Source: Crocodylus rhombifer (Eukaryota; Chordata; Crocodylia; Crocodylidae). From it: a stretch of 64,000 nucleotides of DNA. Positions within the stretch are counted from its first letter, which is position 1. Each line of letters begins with the position of its first letter. Shown in pieces: positions 11,571-21,150 of this stretch. Both the position numbers and the translations under genes were made by a program. Location of the stretch: positions 744,001-808,000 of the forward strand of contig JAVSML010025154.1 in assembly GCA_038503035.1 (NCBI GenBank), written 5' to 3'. Under the pieces are notes generated by a model. It did no database searches. It saw nothing but the letters and a program-made list of their open reading frames with translations, and was not told the origin of the DNA.

Positions 11571-12726
11571 CTCTACCTGACAGGCACCTGCCAATTTCCC
11601 TGGATTACCAGGGAGTAGCTGGATACAAGTAATAAAGGTGATGGAATCTCAATCCCAAAAAGAACTGACCCTATGTCAGCAGTTATCATCTCATATAAGG
11701 GGTATGAATTAGTTCAGAGAAGGAAAAAATATCTGGTGTTCTTTTAAAGCAATGGTAAATGTAATCTTAAAGGCTCTTGTATACATGACTTCTTTCTCCT
11801 ATTGTTCTCTGAGCTCAGCCATTTTTTCATCTCAGAACATACTCATGGTGCAAATATTACTACAACATACTTTGGAAAATGAGTGAGTAGCTGAGATGAC
11901 CCAGCCATTTGTGCTATGCAATTAGTATGTAAAGCATACACATAATAAGCGACGGATATCATTTTCTTACTAAAACCTTGAAGAAGTTCTGTCCAACATT
12001 TTTTGGCAGCTTTTCCTTTCCATGGGCTGCATTACCATTGTCAGCATTTGTCTGCAATGATTCTACTCCTACTCTCAGGGTTGTCATATGCCATTTGATA
12101 TTTTTCCAATGTATCCAGTTCTACCGAAGAATACAAGTGTTCTAGTTTAACACCATCAGCAACCACTTCAATTTATATAATCCCTTATCATGCCAAAAAT
12201 CTCTTAGCTGTCACACCAGCATCACTGATAACATCAACACAGATCTTGGAATATCATTTATTAACTAAACTGATGCTGCAGGAACAGGGTAGCTATCATG
12301 TCTGAGAGTGTTTTTGGGGGTGATCTCAATATTCCTTTCCATAACAATCCTAAACAAAAAAGTCTATTCTTCTGGCACAACAAAGGCTGGATATGACATC
12401 CTCAGCAAAACCAAACCGGTCATGGAAGGGCAGCACAAGGTACTTCTTCTTCACCATAACTTTATATTCTGAAGTCTGAACACTGCCTGGGGGGAATAAT
12501 CAGCGCAGACTAAGTTAGAGGCAGTGAAATAGGCAAAATACGTGCTTACCTGAAAATGTCCTTCCTTCCAGTAAAAAAGGTCGACATCTATGTTATAGTG
12601 AAAGAGTACTTTGATGAACAGGCCTGGATCCACAGCCAAGCTGCAAGCAGGCTGAAAGACCTCTTATAACATATCTTAGCACAATGTAGAATGGAAGTTG
12701 ATCCCATTCAGCCCACACACAGACAA
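11571..12726. other. Unique non-coding sequence
   Basis: Nothing recognised. The AT-rich stretch has only short open frames. Confidence 0.55.
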
Positions 12727-13256
12727 GATAGAATCATAGAATCAATGAGTTGGAAGGGACCTGGACAGATCATCGAGTCCGACCCCCTGCCATGGGCAGG
12801 AAGGAGCACTGGGGGTGGCAGGGGTCATAAGACCCCAGCCAGGTGCCTGTCCAGTCTCCTCTTGAAGACCTCCAGGGAAGGTGAGAGCACCACCTCTCTG
12901 GGAAGCCTATTTCAGGCTCTGGCCACCCTTACAGTGAAGTAGTTCTTCCTAATATCTAACCTAAACCTGTTCTCCCTCAGCTTGTGGCAATTGTTCCTGG
13001 TGACTCCAAGGGGGGCCCTGGTGAACAGACCTTCCCCAAGTCCCTGCCGCTGGCCCCTGATAAGGTTGTAGGCAGCCACAAGTTCCCCCCTCAGTCTTCT
13101 CTTGTGGAGACTGAAGAGATTCAGGTCCCTCAAACCTCTCCTCATAGGGCTGGCCATGGAGGCCCTCAACCATACGAGTGGCCCACCTCTGGACTCTCTC
13201 CAGGTTCTCCACCTGAAGTGCGGTGCCCAGAACTGGACACAGTACTGCAGCTATAG
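12727..13256 (-). mobile_element. 5'-truncated CR1 LINE (about 530 bp)
   Basis: The 3' end lies at left, with the CR1 octamer-type tail seen as gaatcatagaatc near 12730, followed by gttggaagggacctgg. Minus-strand reading gives the end of ORF2: LERVQRWATRMVEGL, then LRDLNLFSLHKRRLRGELVA and NRFRLDIRKNYFTVRVARA in neighbouring frames (12912-13326). Truncation at 13256 coincides with a (TAGA)n run. Frameshifts show it is inactive. Confidence 0.9.
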
Positions 13257-13273
13257 ATAGATAGATAGATAGC
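13252..13273. repeat. (TAGA)n microsatellite at the CR1 truncation point
   Basis: Five to six tandem TAGA units directly abut the 5' end of the truncated CR1. Confidence 0.9.
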
Positions 13274-13770
13274 CTATATTTTGAATTAGTCACCAATGGA
13301 CTGTTAGGTCTAACTCCATGAAACAATACTTCCCTTCTTTATTCTATCCCATTCACAAAACAGGAAATCCTAGGAACATCAGAAAAAAACAAGCCAACTA
13401 CATTTGCATGTCTTCCTTCCTTAAGGATAGAAGCTTAAGCATTTGAGCCCATACTTAAAATACTCATCACCTTCTATGTGCAGAGAACTCTACATCCCCC
13501 TAAAAGGCCGAGCTGATCTACCAGGCCATTCCTCATTCTCAAGACCAACTCCTGCTGCAACAACTACATGGAATTTCTTGACTGATGACAAAGCCTGGAG
13601 AATAAGTTAGGCATTGTTTACATATTAAAGAGTTACCATACTCAAACATACATTTCTACCCATTACTGCACTGTCCACTATGCTTGACTTTGCTCAGACT
13701 GAGGCAGAGGTCACGCTTTCTTTTCTGTTTGGAAGCAACAAAATACTGTTAACATTGCTGGAAATGATCT

Positions 13771-13773
<3 letters not shown>
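13274..13773. other. Unique non-coding sequence
   Basis: No repeat or gene recognised. Confidence 0.55.

Positions 13774-13811
<38 letters not shown>
13774..13811. repeat. (AC)n microsatellite
   Basis: About 19 uninterrupted AC units, followed by a GT-rich stretch and, at 13929-13953, a second interrupted CA tract. Confidence 0.97.
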
Positions 13812-13814
<3 letters not shown>

Positions 13815-13818
13815 TGTG

Positions 13819-13900
13819 CAGGTGTATGTGACAGGTAAACTGATACAAATATTTGTGTGTGTACAGGTGTATGTGACAGGTAAACTGATACAGATATTTT
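13819..13900. repeat. Two-copy 45 bp tandem duplication
   Basis: Units beginning caggtgtatgtgacaggt at 13819 and 13864 are nearly identical, with a period of 45 bp. They directly follow the AC microsatellite and have GT-rich junctions. Confidence 0.9.
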
Positions 13901-14364
13901 TGTGTGTGTATGTATCTATTATAGTATTACACACACTCACCCACACACACACACCCTATTCATTATATTAGGAAACTGGCACTCAGCACAACTCTCCAAA
14001 TACAATTACGTTTCCATTTCCCAGCAAGCTGAGAAGCTTGCCAAGGGTCACCTCCAAATCTACTTACCTGCTACCAATATCCTGAACCTGTTCCAAAACA
14101 GATGGTACAGACAGACCCTTTTGCTATTTCACATATCCATTACTGCTCAGTAGTATACAACGGAATCCACCTTGTCCTTCCAGAAGGGTAAATGAGCAAA
14201 AGCAAGGCTCTCTGCTGTTTGTGGCTAAGCTGCTTCTCTACACTACACTGAAGCTAGTTATGCAGGAATACTGTCAGACACAAGAGTGGTGAACAGGATC
14301 AGGCAGATATGGGATCAGTCATTCCTCCCAAGTTATAAGTCTGGAGTCATGTGTTCCTCTCAAT

Positions 14365-14661
14365 CAGTGGTACTCAAACTTTTTAGATTCAAGGTACTCC
14401 TTGTTAGACTCAAGGCACCCCTTGGAAAATTCCTGCTTTAATTTCCACTTGTTTCTTGACTATGGGAAAAAATTCTTCTGTTGCAAAGGAAAACAGAAAA
14501 ACCAGAACCAGTGAGAATATTTTTAACACAGTGGATTCCTATTTAAAATCCATATCTTATGATTCACACTTAAGTTTTTGCACATCTAACAGTGCTAATA
14601 CTGCATAGCATCCCACAGCACCCCTAAAAAGATTTCATAGTGACCTGTTTGCGAATCACTG
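14365..14661. mobile_element. 297 bp hAT-like element, same family as 46140-46441
   Basis: It begins CAGTGGTACTCAAACTTTTT and ends gtttgcgaatcactg, whose complement is CAGTGATTCGCAAAC. Internal landmarks shared in order with the copy at 46140 are ttttagattcaaggtac, gactatgggaaaaaattctt, catcccacagcacccct and the right end. No convincing 8 bp duplication remains here, so this copy is older or damaged. Confidence 0.75.
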
Positions 14662-15934
14662 CCTTGGCTGAAGTTTCTAAGGAGAGGCTGTGTGGAAGCA
14701 ATAACAAAGGCCTGCTATATACAGATGACACTAAGCCACGCAACACCTTCAAATAAGAGTAAGATGCGAGTAAAATCTAAGAAGCACTATATCTTCCACT
14801 GATATAATGATGGCTAAGATCAACAAGTGGAAAAAGAGTACCAGATTTACCCTCAATACCGGGAACATACCAGGTGATGCTAATGCAAATAAGGAAACAC
14901 TATAAAACATTCACTAGCATTAGCATCACCTTTCACAAAGAGGAGTGGCCCTGAGATTTTAATGTTGTTTGCTGGCTCAGGATTCATAAAGGTTCTCAAA
15001 TATCCATGGCTGGAAAACACATCTTTCTCCATTCAAAGCAGGTAAGAAGAATAAACACTTGTTAGATTTAGACTTAACCATGATGATTCATAGTTCTCTA
15101 AACCCTAGTCCTGATTGCTGACATTCTCTGTATCTTAGGTATGAAATTGCCAGCCTTAAAAAGCAAGTTACAACTGATTAGGCCACAGCAGTTCATCTGC
15201 TCAATAAAACTGAGCCTGTCAGCCCAGTGCCCCACTTTCTGTAGTGCTGGCCTGAGGAACACCAGGACAGATGCATGTTTTTTGTCATCCTCCAAGGCCT
15301 TTGGTAAAACTGGTCCAGTTACCTACTGCTTGCTGTGTAATCATGACGACAGTCATACCAGCTGCATTCCATTGGGACAGTAGGATTGTAAACCCTCAAA
15401 AAATGTAATTTATAAATGCAGGAGACTGATTTCTCAGCCACTGGCTCACAGGTCTGGTACTTACTACCAGAATAAATCAAGATGACCCCGAACCTCAATT
15501 TTTGGGGGGTAAAACATAAGACTCACTGCTTCAAGGCAGCCTTTCCACAATGGCACCACAAATAAATAAAAAAAAGCAAGTACTATCCCTACACAAAAGA
15601 AATAAAGTCCTGTTCCTGCTGTCCCTTAGAAAGAGACAAAATAGAAATGTATTTTTTTGTGCAGAATTTATACAATTTCAATATTATACGACTGAATAAA
15701 AATGCAAATGGATGGATCAACAGTTAAAATTTTAACTACAAAAATGTCAAGAAACATAAAAAGTAAGGATTCCCTGGCAGTATGAAAGTATCTGCAGTGA
15801 CAGGCACTACTACAATCATAAGCTCCCAATGAAACTAAAGATACTCTAATACTTGTGAAGTGTTTACATATAATTTAGTTAAGATGCTCAGCACTCAATG
15901 AAGTAGGAACTTAGAGCGCAGACAGAAGACCAGC
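14662..15934. other. Unique non-coding sequence
   Basis: No repeat or gene recognised. The paired 65- and 80-codon frames at 15098-15383 lie on opposite strands of the same stretch and show no known domain. A possible L2/MIR-like scrap lies just to the left at 14020-14050 (gagaagcttgccaagggtcac). Confidence 0.5.
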
Positions 15935-16540
15935 TCCTTGTTGCAACTCATAGCGCTTTCCAGGAAGCACTATAAGTTGTACCCCTCCCGGACCCCACAG
16001 GTGTTTGCTGTTGGGTCCAAGAGCTGGGGATTCCAGCTGCTTGCTGCCAGCAGTGCCACTTGCTATCCCAGCCCAGATACTGTTTTCAGAAGAGGATGCA
16101 GGAAGGGATCAGAGGAAACTTGTTCTTGGGGCTCCCCAGATGGCACTGGAGAGTGGGACAGGTGGATTGGAGCCCCGCCTACCTCAGGGGGGCTCCAATC
16201 TACCCGCCCCACCCTTCAATGCCGGCTAAAAAAACCCCCAGATTGAATTCTCTTCACTCCTTTTCCCCACTCCCATTTTGAGGGCGCTCCGCAGACACAA
16301 GTTACAGGATGTGCTCTCTTCTGCAGCATGTTCATTTGAGCCCTCATGCAATTAGGGTTCAGATTTTCATGGGATTGGGCCCTTTTAAAGTGGTCTGCAG
16401 CTGTGCACTTCTGCAGACTGCTTTCTGGGGCCAGATCAGGCAAAAATTATGACTTCTCTTTGTGCCCTTAGTTATCCCATTTTATGGACAGGAAAGGAAG
16501 GCTGGAGTTAGCCAGTGTACCCAGGTAACAGAATAATGTA
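15935..16540. repeat. GC-rich block, possible unclassified repeat
   Basis: Three overlapping plus frames of 73-102 codons cover 15938-16281 in GC-rich sequence; this reflects absence of stops, not a gene. The stretch at 16460-16510 (ttatcccattttatggacag) resembles the tail of an L2 or MIR element. No termini were found. Confidence 0.3.
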
Positions 16541-16542
16541 GC

Positions 16543-17620
16543 TGTCATGGGGAAAAACAGAGGGGAAGACCCTGAGGAGCCAGGGGGGAGCCATGGGAGC
16601 AGGAACTGGCTGGGGAAGGTAAAAGGTGAAAGAAAGAAAGAAAGAAAGAAAGAACAAACTTCTTACCTGTAGCAGGAGCCATGGCAAAGCTGGAAATGGT
16701 GGCAGAACCTCAGCGGCTTGTTTGCCGTGCCTTTATACAGCTGCAGCCAGCTGATAAGGCGGACGACAGGAACCAGCCAGGGGAAATAAGAAGAGCTGCT
16801 GGCATGGAAGTGGGGGAGAGGCCCACAGGAGCACCAGCCGGGAAGTCTCACCCGGAGCCACCACAAGGGGGAAAAGTGTGGAAAACTGCCTCTCGCAGCG
16901 TAGGAGGACGCAGTGAAGCCCGCCATGGGGGAGACGCTGCCGGCGGCAACGCATGGAGTGAGGGATCAGAGGCACCTCATCCAGACCAGGAACCAGGATC
17001 AGGGGACCGGGAAGAGCCGGAGGAGCTTGAAGCCCACGGTTACCACCAAAGAGCTGGAAGGGTCAGAAGCCAAAACGCCAGATCAGGTGGGATCATAGAG
17101 GGCTCAAGGAGGTGCCCAAGGTGGGGGGACGAAGGGCACAAGCAGCATGAAGGGCAGTGGAAGATGGTCCCCAACACTATAGAGCCACCCCTACAGGAGA
17201 CGTGGGGAAGACATACCGAGAAGGACCACCGACAGTCCAGTGAACCCACAGGCTGAGCAAAGAGTGGAGAGGAGGACGCCGTAGCCTGCAGTCTAACCCG
17301 AACCCAGTTTAGGGCTTGCTAGGGGCCACAGGGGCCTGGGCCTGTTGCAGGCTGTGGGAGCATGTGGTGAAGGGGGAAGAGGGTCTCCCTTAGTATCTCT
17401 GATGATGGTATTTTCCTTTTTTTTTTTTTTTTTTACGTTTCCCACTTTTGGAAGGGTTGCTGGGTGAGGTATATGGAGCCTGAGTGTTGTTTAAACCCAA
17501 AGGGAAAGCCTAGATAGCCATGAGGTGCCGTGGGTGGAGTTTGGGTTTGACCTGGCTGCCCTATAACCCATTTCTGCAAGAGACGCGGAGCCTCAACTGT
17601 CAGGGACTTGGCTGTCGGAC
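16543..17620 (+). mobile_element. Left part of a probable solo LTR, interrupted by CR1
   Basis: The sequence starts TGTCATGGGG directly after gtagc (16538-16542). The matching right end, gggtaca at 20980, is followed by gtagt (20981-20985), so TG...CA ends and a 5 bp flank agreeing at 4 of 5 positions bracket the whole block. A CR1 begins at 17621 inside it. The part includes (GAAA)n at 16628-16653, a TTTATA motif near 16733 and an 18-base T run at 17418-17435. The combined LTR would be near 1.3 kb, large but within the range of retroviral or Gypsy LTRs. No internal gag or pol flanks it, hence solo. Which retrovirus or Gypsy group it belongs to cannot be told by eye. Confidence 0.5.
16628..16653. 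repeat. (GAAA)n microsatellite
   Basis: About six tandem GAAA units inside the probable LTR. Confidence 0.95.
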
Positions 17621-17717
17621 ATAGATTTCATAGATTTCATAGACATTAGGGCTGGAAAGGACCTCGGGAGATCATCGAGTCCAGCCCCCTGCCCAAGGGG
17701 CAGGAAGTCAGCTGGGG

Positions 17718-20486
17718 TCATAGGATCCCAGCAAGATAAGCATCCAATTTACTCTTGAAGGTGTTCAGTGTTGGTGCTTGAACCAGCTCCGCTGGCAGAC
17801 TGTTCCAGTAAAGAAATTCTTCCTTATGTCCAGCCTGAAACGGTCTTGCAGGAGTTTGTGACTGTTCGACCTCATCATCCCTTGGGGCACTCTGGTGAAC
17901 AAACGTTCCCCCACATCCTGGTGGTCACCCCTGATAAACTTATAGGTGGCCATCAGATCACCCCTGAGCCTACGCTTTTCCAGGCTAAAGAGTCCCATGT
18001 CTCTCAGCCTGTCATCGTAAGATCTGTTTTCCTGACCTCTGATCATGCGCGTGGCTCTCCTCTGGACTCTCTCAAGCTTCTCCACATCCTTTTTGAATTG
18101 TGGAGCCCAAAACTGGACGCAGTACTCCAGCTGCGGCCTCACCAAGGCCGAGTACAAGGGGAGAATGACATCCCGGGATTTGCTCGAGAAGCATCTATGG
18201 ATGCAAGCCAGTGTTTTGGTCGCTTTACTAGCCGCAGCATCGCATTGCAGGCTCATATTCATCTTGTGGTCAATGAAAGTCTCTTTCTTCTGTAGTGCTA
18301 TCCAATGTAGCACTGCCGAGCCTATAAGGAAGCTGCAGGTTTTTCCTCCCAAGGTGGAGAACCTTGCATTTTTCGGTGTTAAATACCATCAGGTTCTCGT
18401 CTGCCCATTTGCTGAGCTTGTCCAGGTCAGCCTGGATCACCCGCCTATCTTCTGACATGGATGCTTTGCCCCAAAGTTTGGTGTCATCGGCGAACTTGGT
18501 CAGTCCACTCCTGACTCCAGTGTCCACATCATTAATGAAAATGTTGAACAGGATAGGTCCAAGAACAGAGCCTTGAGGGACCCCACTGGTCACAGGGCAC
18601 CACGATGAGTGACTGCCATCAATTACAACCCTCTGGGTCCGACCACGGAGGCAATTTCCCAGCCAGCGGATGATGGTGGAGCCAAGGCCACAACTGGCCA
18701 GTTTTGCCAAGAGGTGATCATGGGATACCAGATCAAAGGCTTTTTTGAAGTCAAGATATATGACATCAATTTCTTCTCCCTTGTCCAGGTGATAGGTCAC
18801 CTGGTCATAGAAGGAAATGAGATTGGTCAAACAAGACCTACCCGCAACAAACCCATGCTGGCTATCCCTTAGGATGTTAGCCTGGGCCAGTCCCTCAAGG
18901 ATGGCCTCCTTAATAAACTTTTCTAAGATCTTCCCCAGGATAGAAGTCAGGCTAATGGGCCTGTAGTTAGCTGGATCCACTCTCCTCCCTTTCATGAAGA
19001 TCAGCACCACATTGGCCTTCTTCCAGTCTTCGGGAACTACACCAGAGCACCAGGAGTTTTCAAAGATCCGTGCCAGGGGCTGGGCTATGACGCTCGCCAG
19101 CTCCTCGAGTACCCTGGGGTGCAGATTGTCAGGGCTGGCTGACTTGAAGGTATCCAGCTTCTCAAGGTGTTCCTTCATAAGGTCAGCATTTATGGAGGGT
19201 AGGGGATCCTCATCACCCAGATCTCCCTGTCCTATAGCAGGCATGGGCATCCCATGGGACTGATGAAAGACTGATGCAAAGTACCTATTTAATAGGTTGG
19301 CTTTTTCCTGGGTGTCAGTTGTCAGTTGCCCCATCTGGTTTAGCAGGGGTCCAACATTGCCCTTGCTTTTCCTCCGGCTCCCCACATATCTGAAAAAGGA
19401 CTTTTTGTTGTCCTTGATGCTTGAAGGTAGTTGGAGTTCTGTTGCAGCCTTGGCTTTCCTGGTTTGCTCCCTGCAGGACCGGACCAGCACAGAATAATCC
19501 TCCTTGGAGGTGAATCCTGTCCTCCATCCTTTGTAGGCTTTCCTTTTTAGCCGCAGGAGGTCCACTAGGTCCCTGGAGAGCCAGGAGGCCTGCTGTGCCT
19601 TCTTGCTGCCTTTCCTTCGTGTTGGAATAGATTTAGCTTGTGCATTGAGAATTGCTTCCTTGAGAAGCAACCACTCTTCTTGAACTCCCATCTCCCTGGG
19701 GTCATGGTCCCTGAGGGCCTGACCGACAAGCCTCTTGAGCTTGTCAAAGTCGGCTTTTCTGAAGTCAAGGACTTCTGTGTTGCTGACTGACTTGCCAGCT
19801 TTACGGCGGATGGTGAAGGTGATCAGCTTGTGGTCGCTGTCACCCAGCTTCCCATCGATCACTAGGTCGCCGATTAGGTCGTCCCCTGTAGCCAGTACCA
19901 GGTCGAGCAGCGCTTTGCCTCTCGTCAGCCCATAGACTTCTTGAGTCAGGGAGAGGTCATCCACACATGAGAGGAAGCTTTGTGACCGCTCGGATTTAGC
20001 TGAGTGATCTTCCCATGAGATGTCCGGGTAATTGAAGTCACCCATGACAACCAAGGTCCTGGAGCAAGTGGCCTCAGTCAGTTCCCGGGCGAACTCCTGG
20101 TCAAGCTCTGGACTTCAAGTGGGAGGTCTGTAGTAGGCTCCCACCGTTGTGTCCCCTGTGCCGTATTCCCCACAAATTTTTACCCAGAGGGTCTCTAGCT
20201 GTCCATGATGGTCACCAACTTCAGCTTGCAGGGACATGTAGCTTTCCTTGACATAGAGAGCTACACCCCCTCCCCTTTTGTCAACACGATCCCTCCTGTA
20301 CAGGGTATAGCCCTCTATACCCATGGTCCAGTCATGGGTGGAGTCCCACCAGGTCTCCATTATCCCAATGACATCATAATTCTTTGCACTGAGCAGGAGG
20401 ACGAGCTCCTCCTGCTTGTTACCCAGGCTCCTGGCATTAGTGTACAGGCAGGCAAGTGTGCCCTTGGGGGCTCTTGCCTTGCCCAC
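17718..20486 (-). pseudogene. CR1 ORF2 (endonuclease-reverse transcriptase), disabled
   Basis: The frame encodes the CR1 polyprotein that nicks genomic DNA (APE-type endonuclease) and reverse-transcribes the element RNA at the nick. Numbering from the Met at 20486: the endonuclease start TNARSLGNK is near residue 16, an in-frame TGA follows PPT at 20115-20117 (codon 124), GDFN is at residues 149-152 and SDHKLITFT near 216. The reverse transcriptase has motif A VIYLDFKKAF at about 575, motif B SGVPQGSVLGP, and an intact FADD at 665-668 (near 18490). A frameshift near 18290-18350 moves the reading to a frame giving LVRPQLEYCVQFW. A second near 17795 restores WNSLPAELVQAPTL and the natural stop at 17718. 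Length near 920 codons is normal for CR1. Catalytic residues are intact, so decay looks recent relative to the other LINEs. Confidence 0.92.
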
Positions 20487-20602
20487 AGATTGTGCCAGGG
20501 CTGGGGCAGGGGTGGGCTGCCTTAAGTGCCTTGGTCTGCTGGCTTTGCAAGGGTCGCTCAGTGGGCCAGCAGTGGCAGTAGTCCCCCCATCCCCCAGCAG
20601 GC

Positions 20603-20790
20603 TTAGTTTAAAGCCCGGTGGAGCAGGTCAGCCAGCCTGGCTGAGAAGATCCTCCTTCTCAGGGGAGAGAGGTGGAGGCCATCTCTTCCAAGCAGCTCAG
20701 TGCCTCTCAGGAACTTGTCAAGGCAGGGTGTAAGGGCGAGGTAGAGGAGAGGTGGAGCCTCGCAGAAGATTGTCGCCCCGCAGTCCCATA
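20603..20790 (-). pseudogene. End of CR1 ORF1 with esterase-type C-terminal motif
   Basis: Minus-strand reading gives LTPCLDKFLRGTELLGRD, then GLHLSPLRRRIFSARLADLL, ending HRALN and stop at 20603-20605. The G-x-D-G-x-H-L-S pattern matches the Asp/His block near the C-terminus of SGNH-type esterase domains known in ORF1 of some CR1 elements. The frame stays open leftward in the protein for about 25 more codons (GATIFCEAPPLLYLA). The N-terminal part of ORF1, with the Ser motif, is missing, lost by 5' truncation. ORF2 follows after a spacer of about 115 bp. Confidence 0.7.
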
Positions 20791-20860
20791 TGCGAGAGCC
20801 CCAATAATCGGACCACCACCACTGAGATAAGATACAAAGTTGTGGCAGGAGAGATTGGGA

Positions 20861-20980
20861 GAGAGACTATCCAGGAAATAAACACCTACTCAGCAGGACC
20901 ACAGGGACGGACCGGCAGACCACCCCGAGCATCCGGGGCCACATGGCACGTGACCGGATGTTCAACTCCAGACGGGTACA
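20861..20980 (+). mobile_element. Right part of the probable solo LTR
   Basis: It contains AATAAA at 20877-20882, about 100 bp before the proposed end gggtaca at 20980, a sensible spacing for an LTR polyadenylation signal. The flank gtagt (20981-20985) echoes gtagc at 16538-16542. The left boundary with CR1 is uncertain by several tens of bases. Confidence 0.45.
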
Positions 20981-21050
20981 GTAGTGTCAGATTTAGGATT
21001 GGACTCAAAGGCTCATATCTAGTCTACTAGGTTGCACTGCCTATAATGTA

Positions 21051-21150
21051 CCATGTTTACTCACTTATCACATGCACCTTTTCCCCCTAAAATCAGCACT
21101 CCAAAATTGGGGTGAATGTCTTAAGAAGGAGCACTGATATTTCTTTGCTG
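21051..21150 (+). mobile_element. Fragment of a TA-flanked DNA transposon (left end)
   Basis: After TA (21049-21050) comes CCATGTTTACTCACTTATCA, then caccttttccccctaaaatc and an inward complement ttggggtgaatgtcttaag. The same terminus in inverse orientation ends at 45819. The right end was not found here. Confidence 0.5.

Larger units (their letters stand above)
17621..20860 (-). mobile_element. Long CR1 LINE, nearly complete, nested in the LTR
   Basis: The 3' end lies at 17621, where a 9 bp unit (atttcatag) is repeated, followed by the diagnostic gggctggaaaggacctcggg. ORF2 occupies 17718-20486 and the end of ORF1 lies at 20603-20790. The 5' boundary is uncertain, placed between about 20790 and 20870, before the AATAAA of the resumed LTR at 20877. 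At roughly 3.2 kb this is by far the longest CR1 in the window; the others are 0.14-1.4 kb. It is inactive, carrying one nonsense codon and two frameshifts in ORF2. Confidence 0.9.

Noticed and set aside
17768..18295. 175-codon plus frame
   Set aside because: Exact antisense of the C-terminal part of CR1 ORF2.
18045..19527. Plus-strand frames of 60-136 codons opposite CR1 ORF2
   Set aside because: Antisense shadows of the LINE reverse-transcriptase frame.
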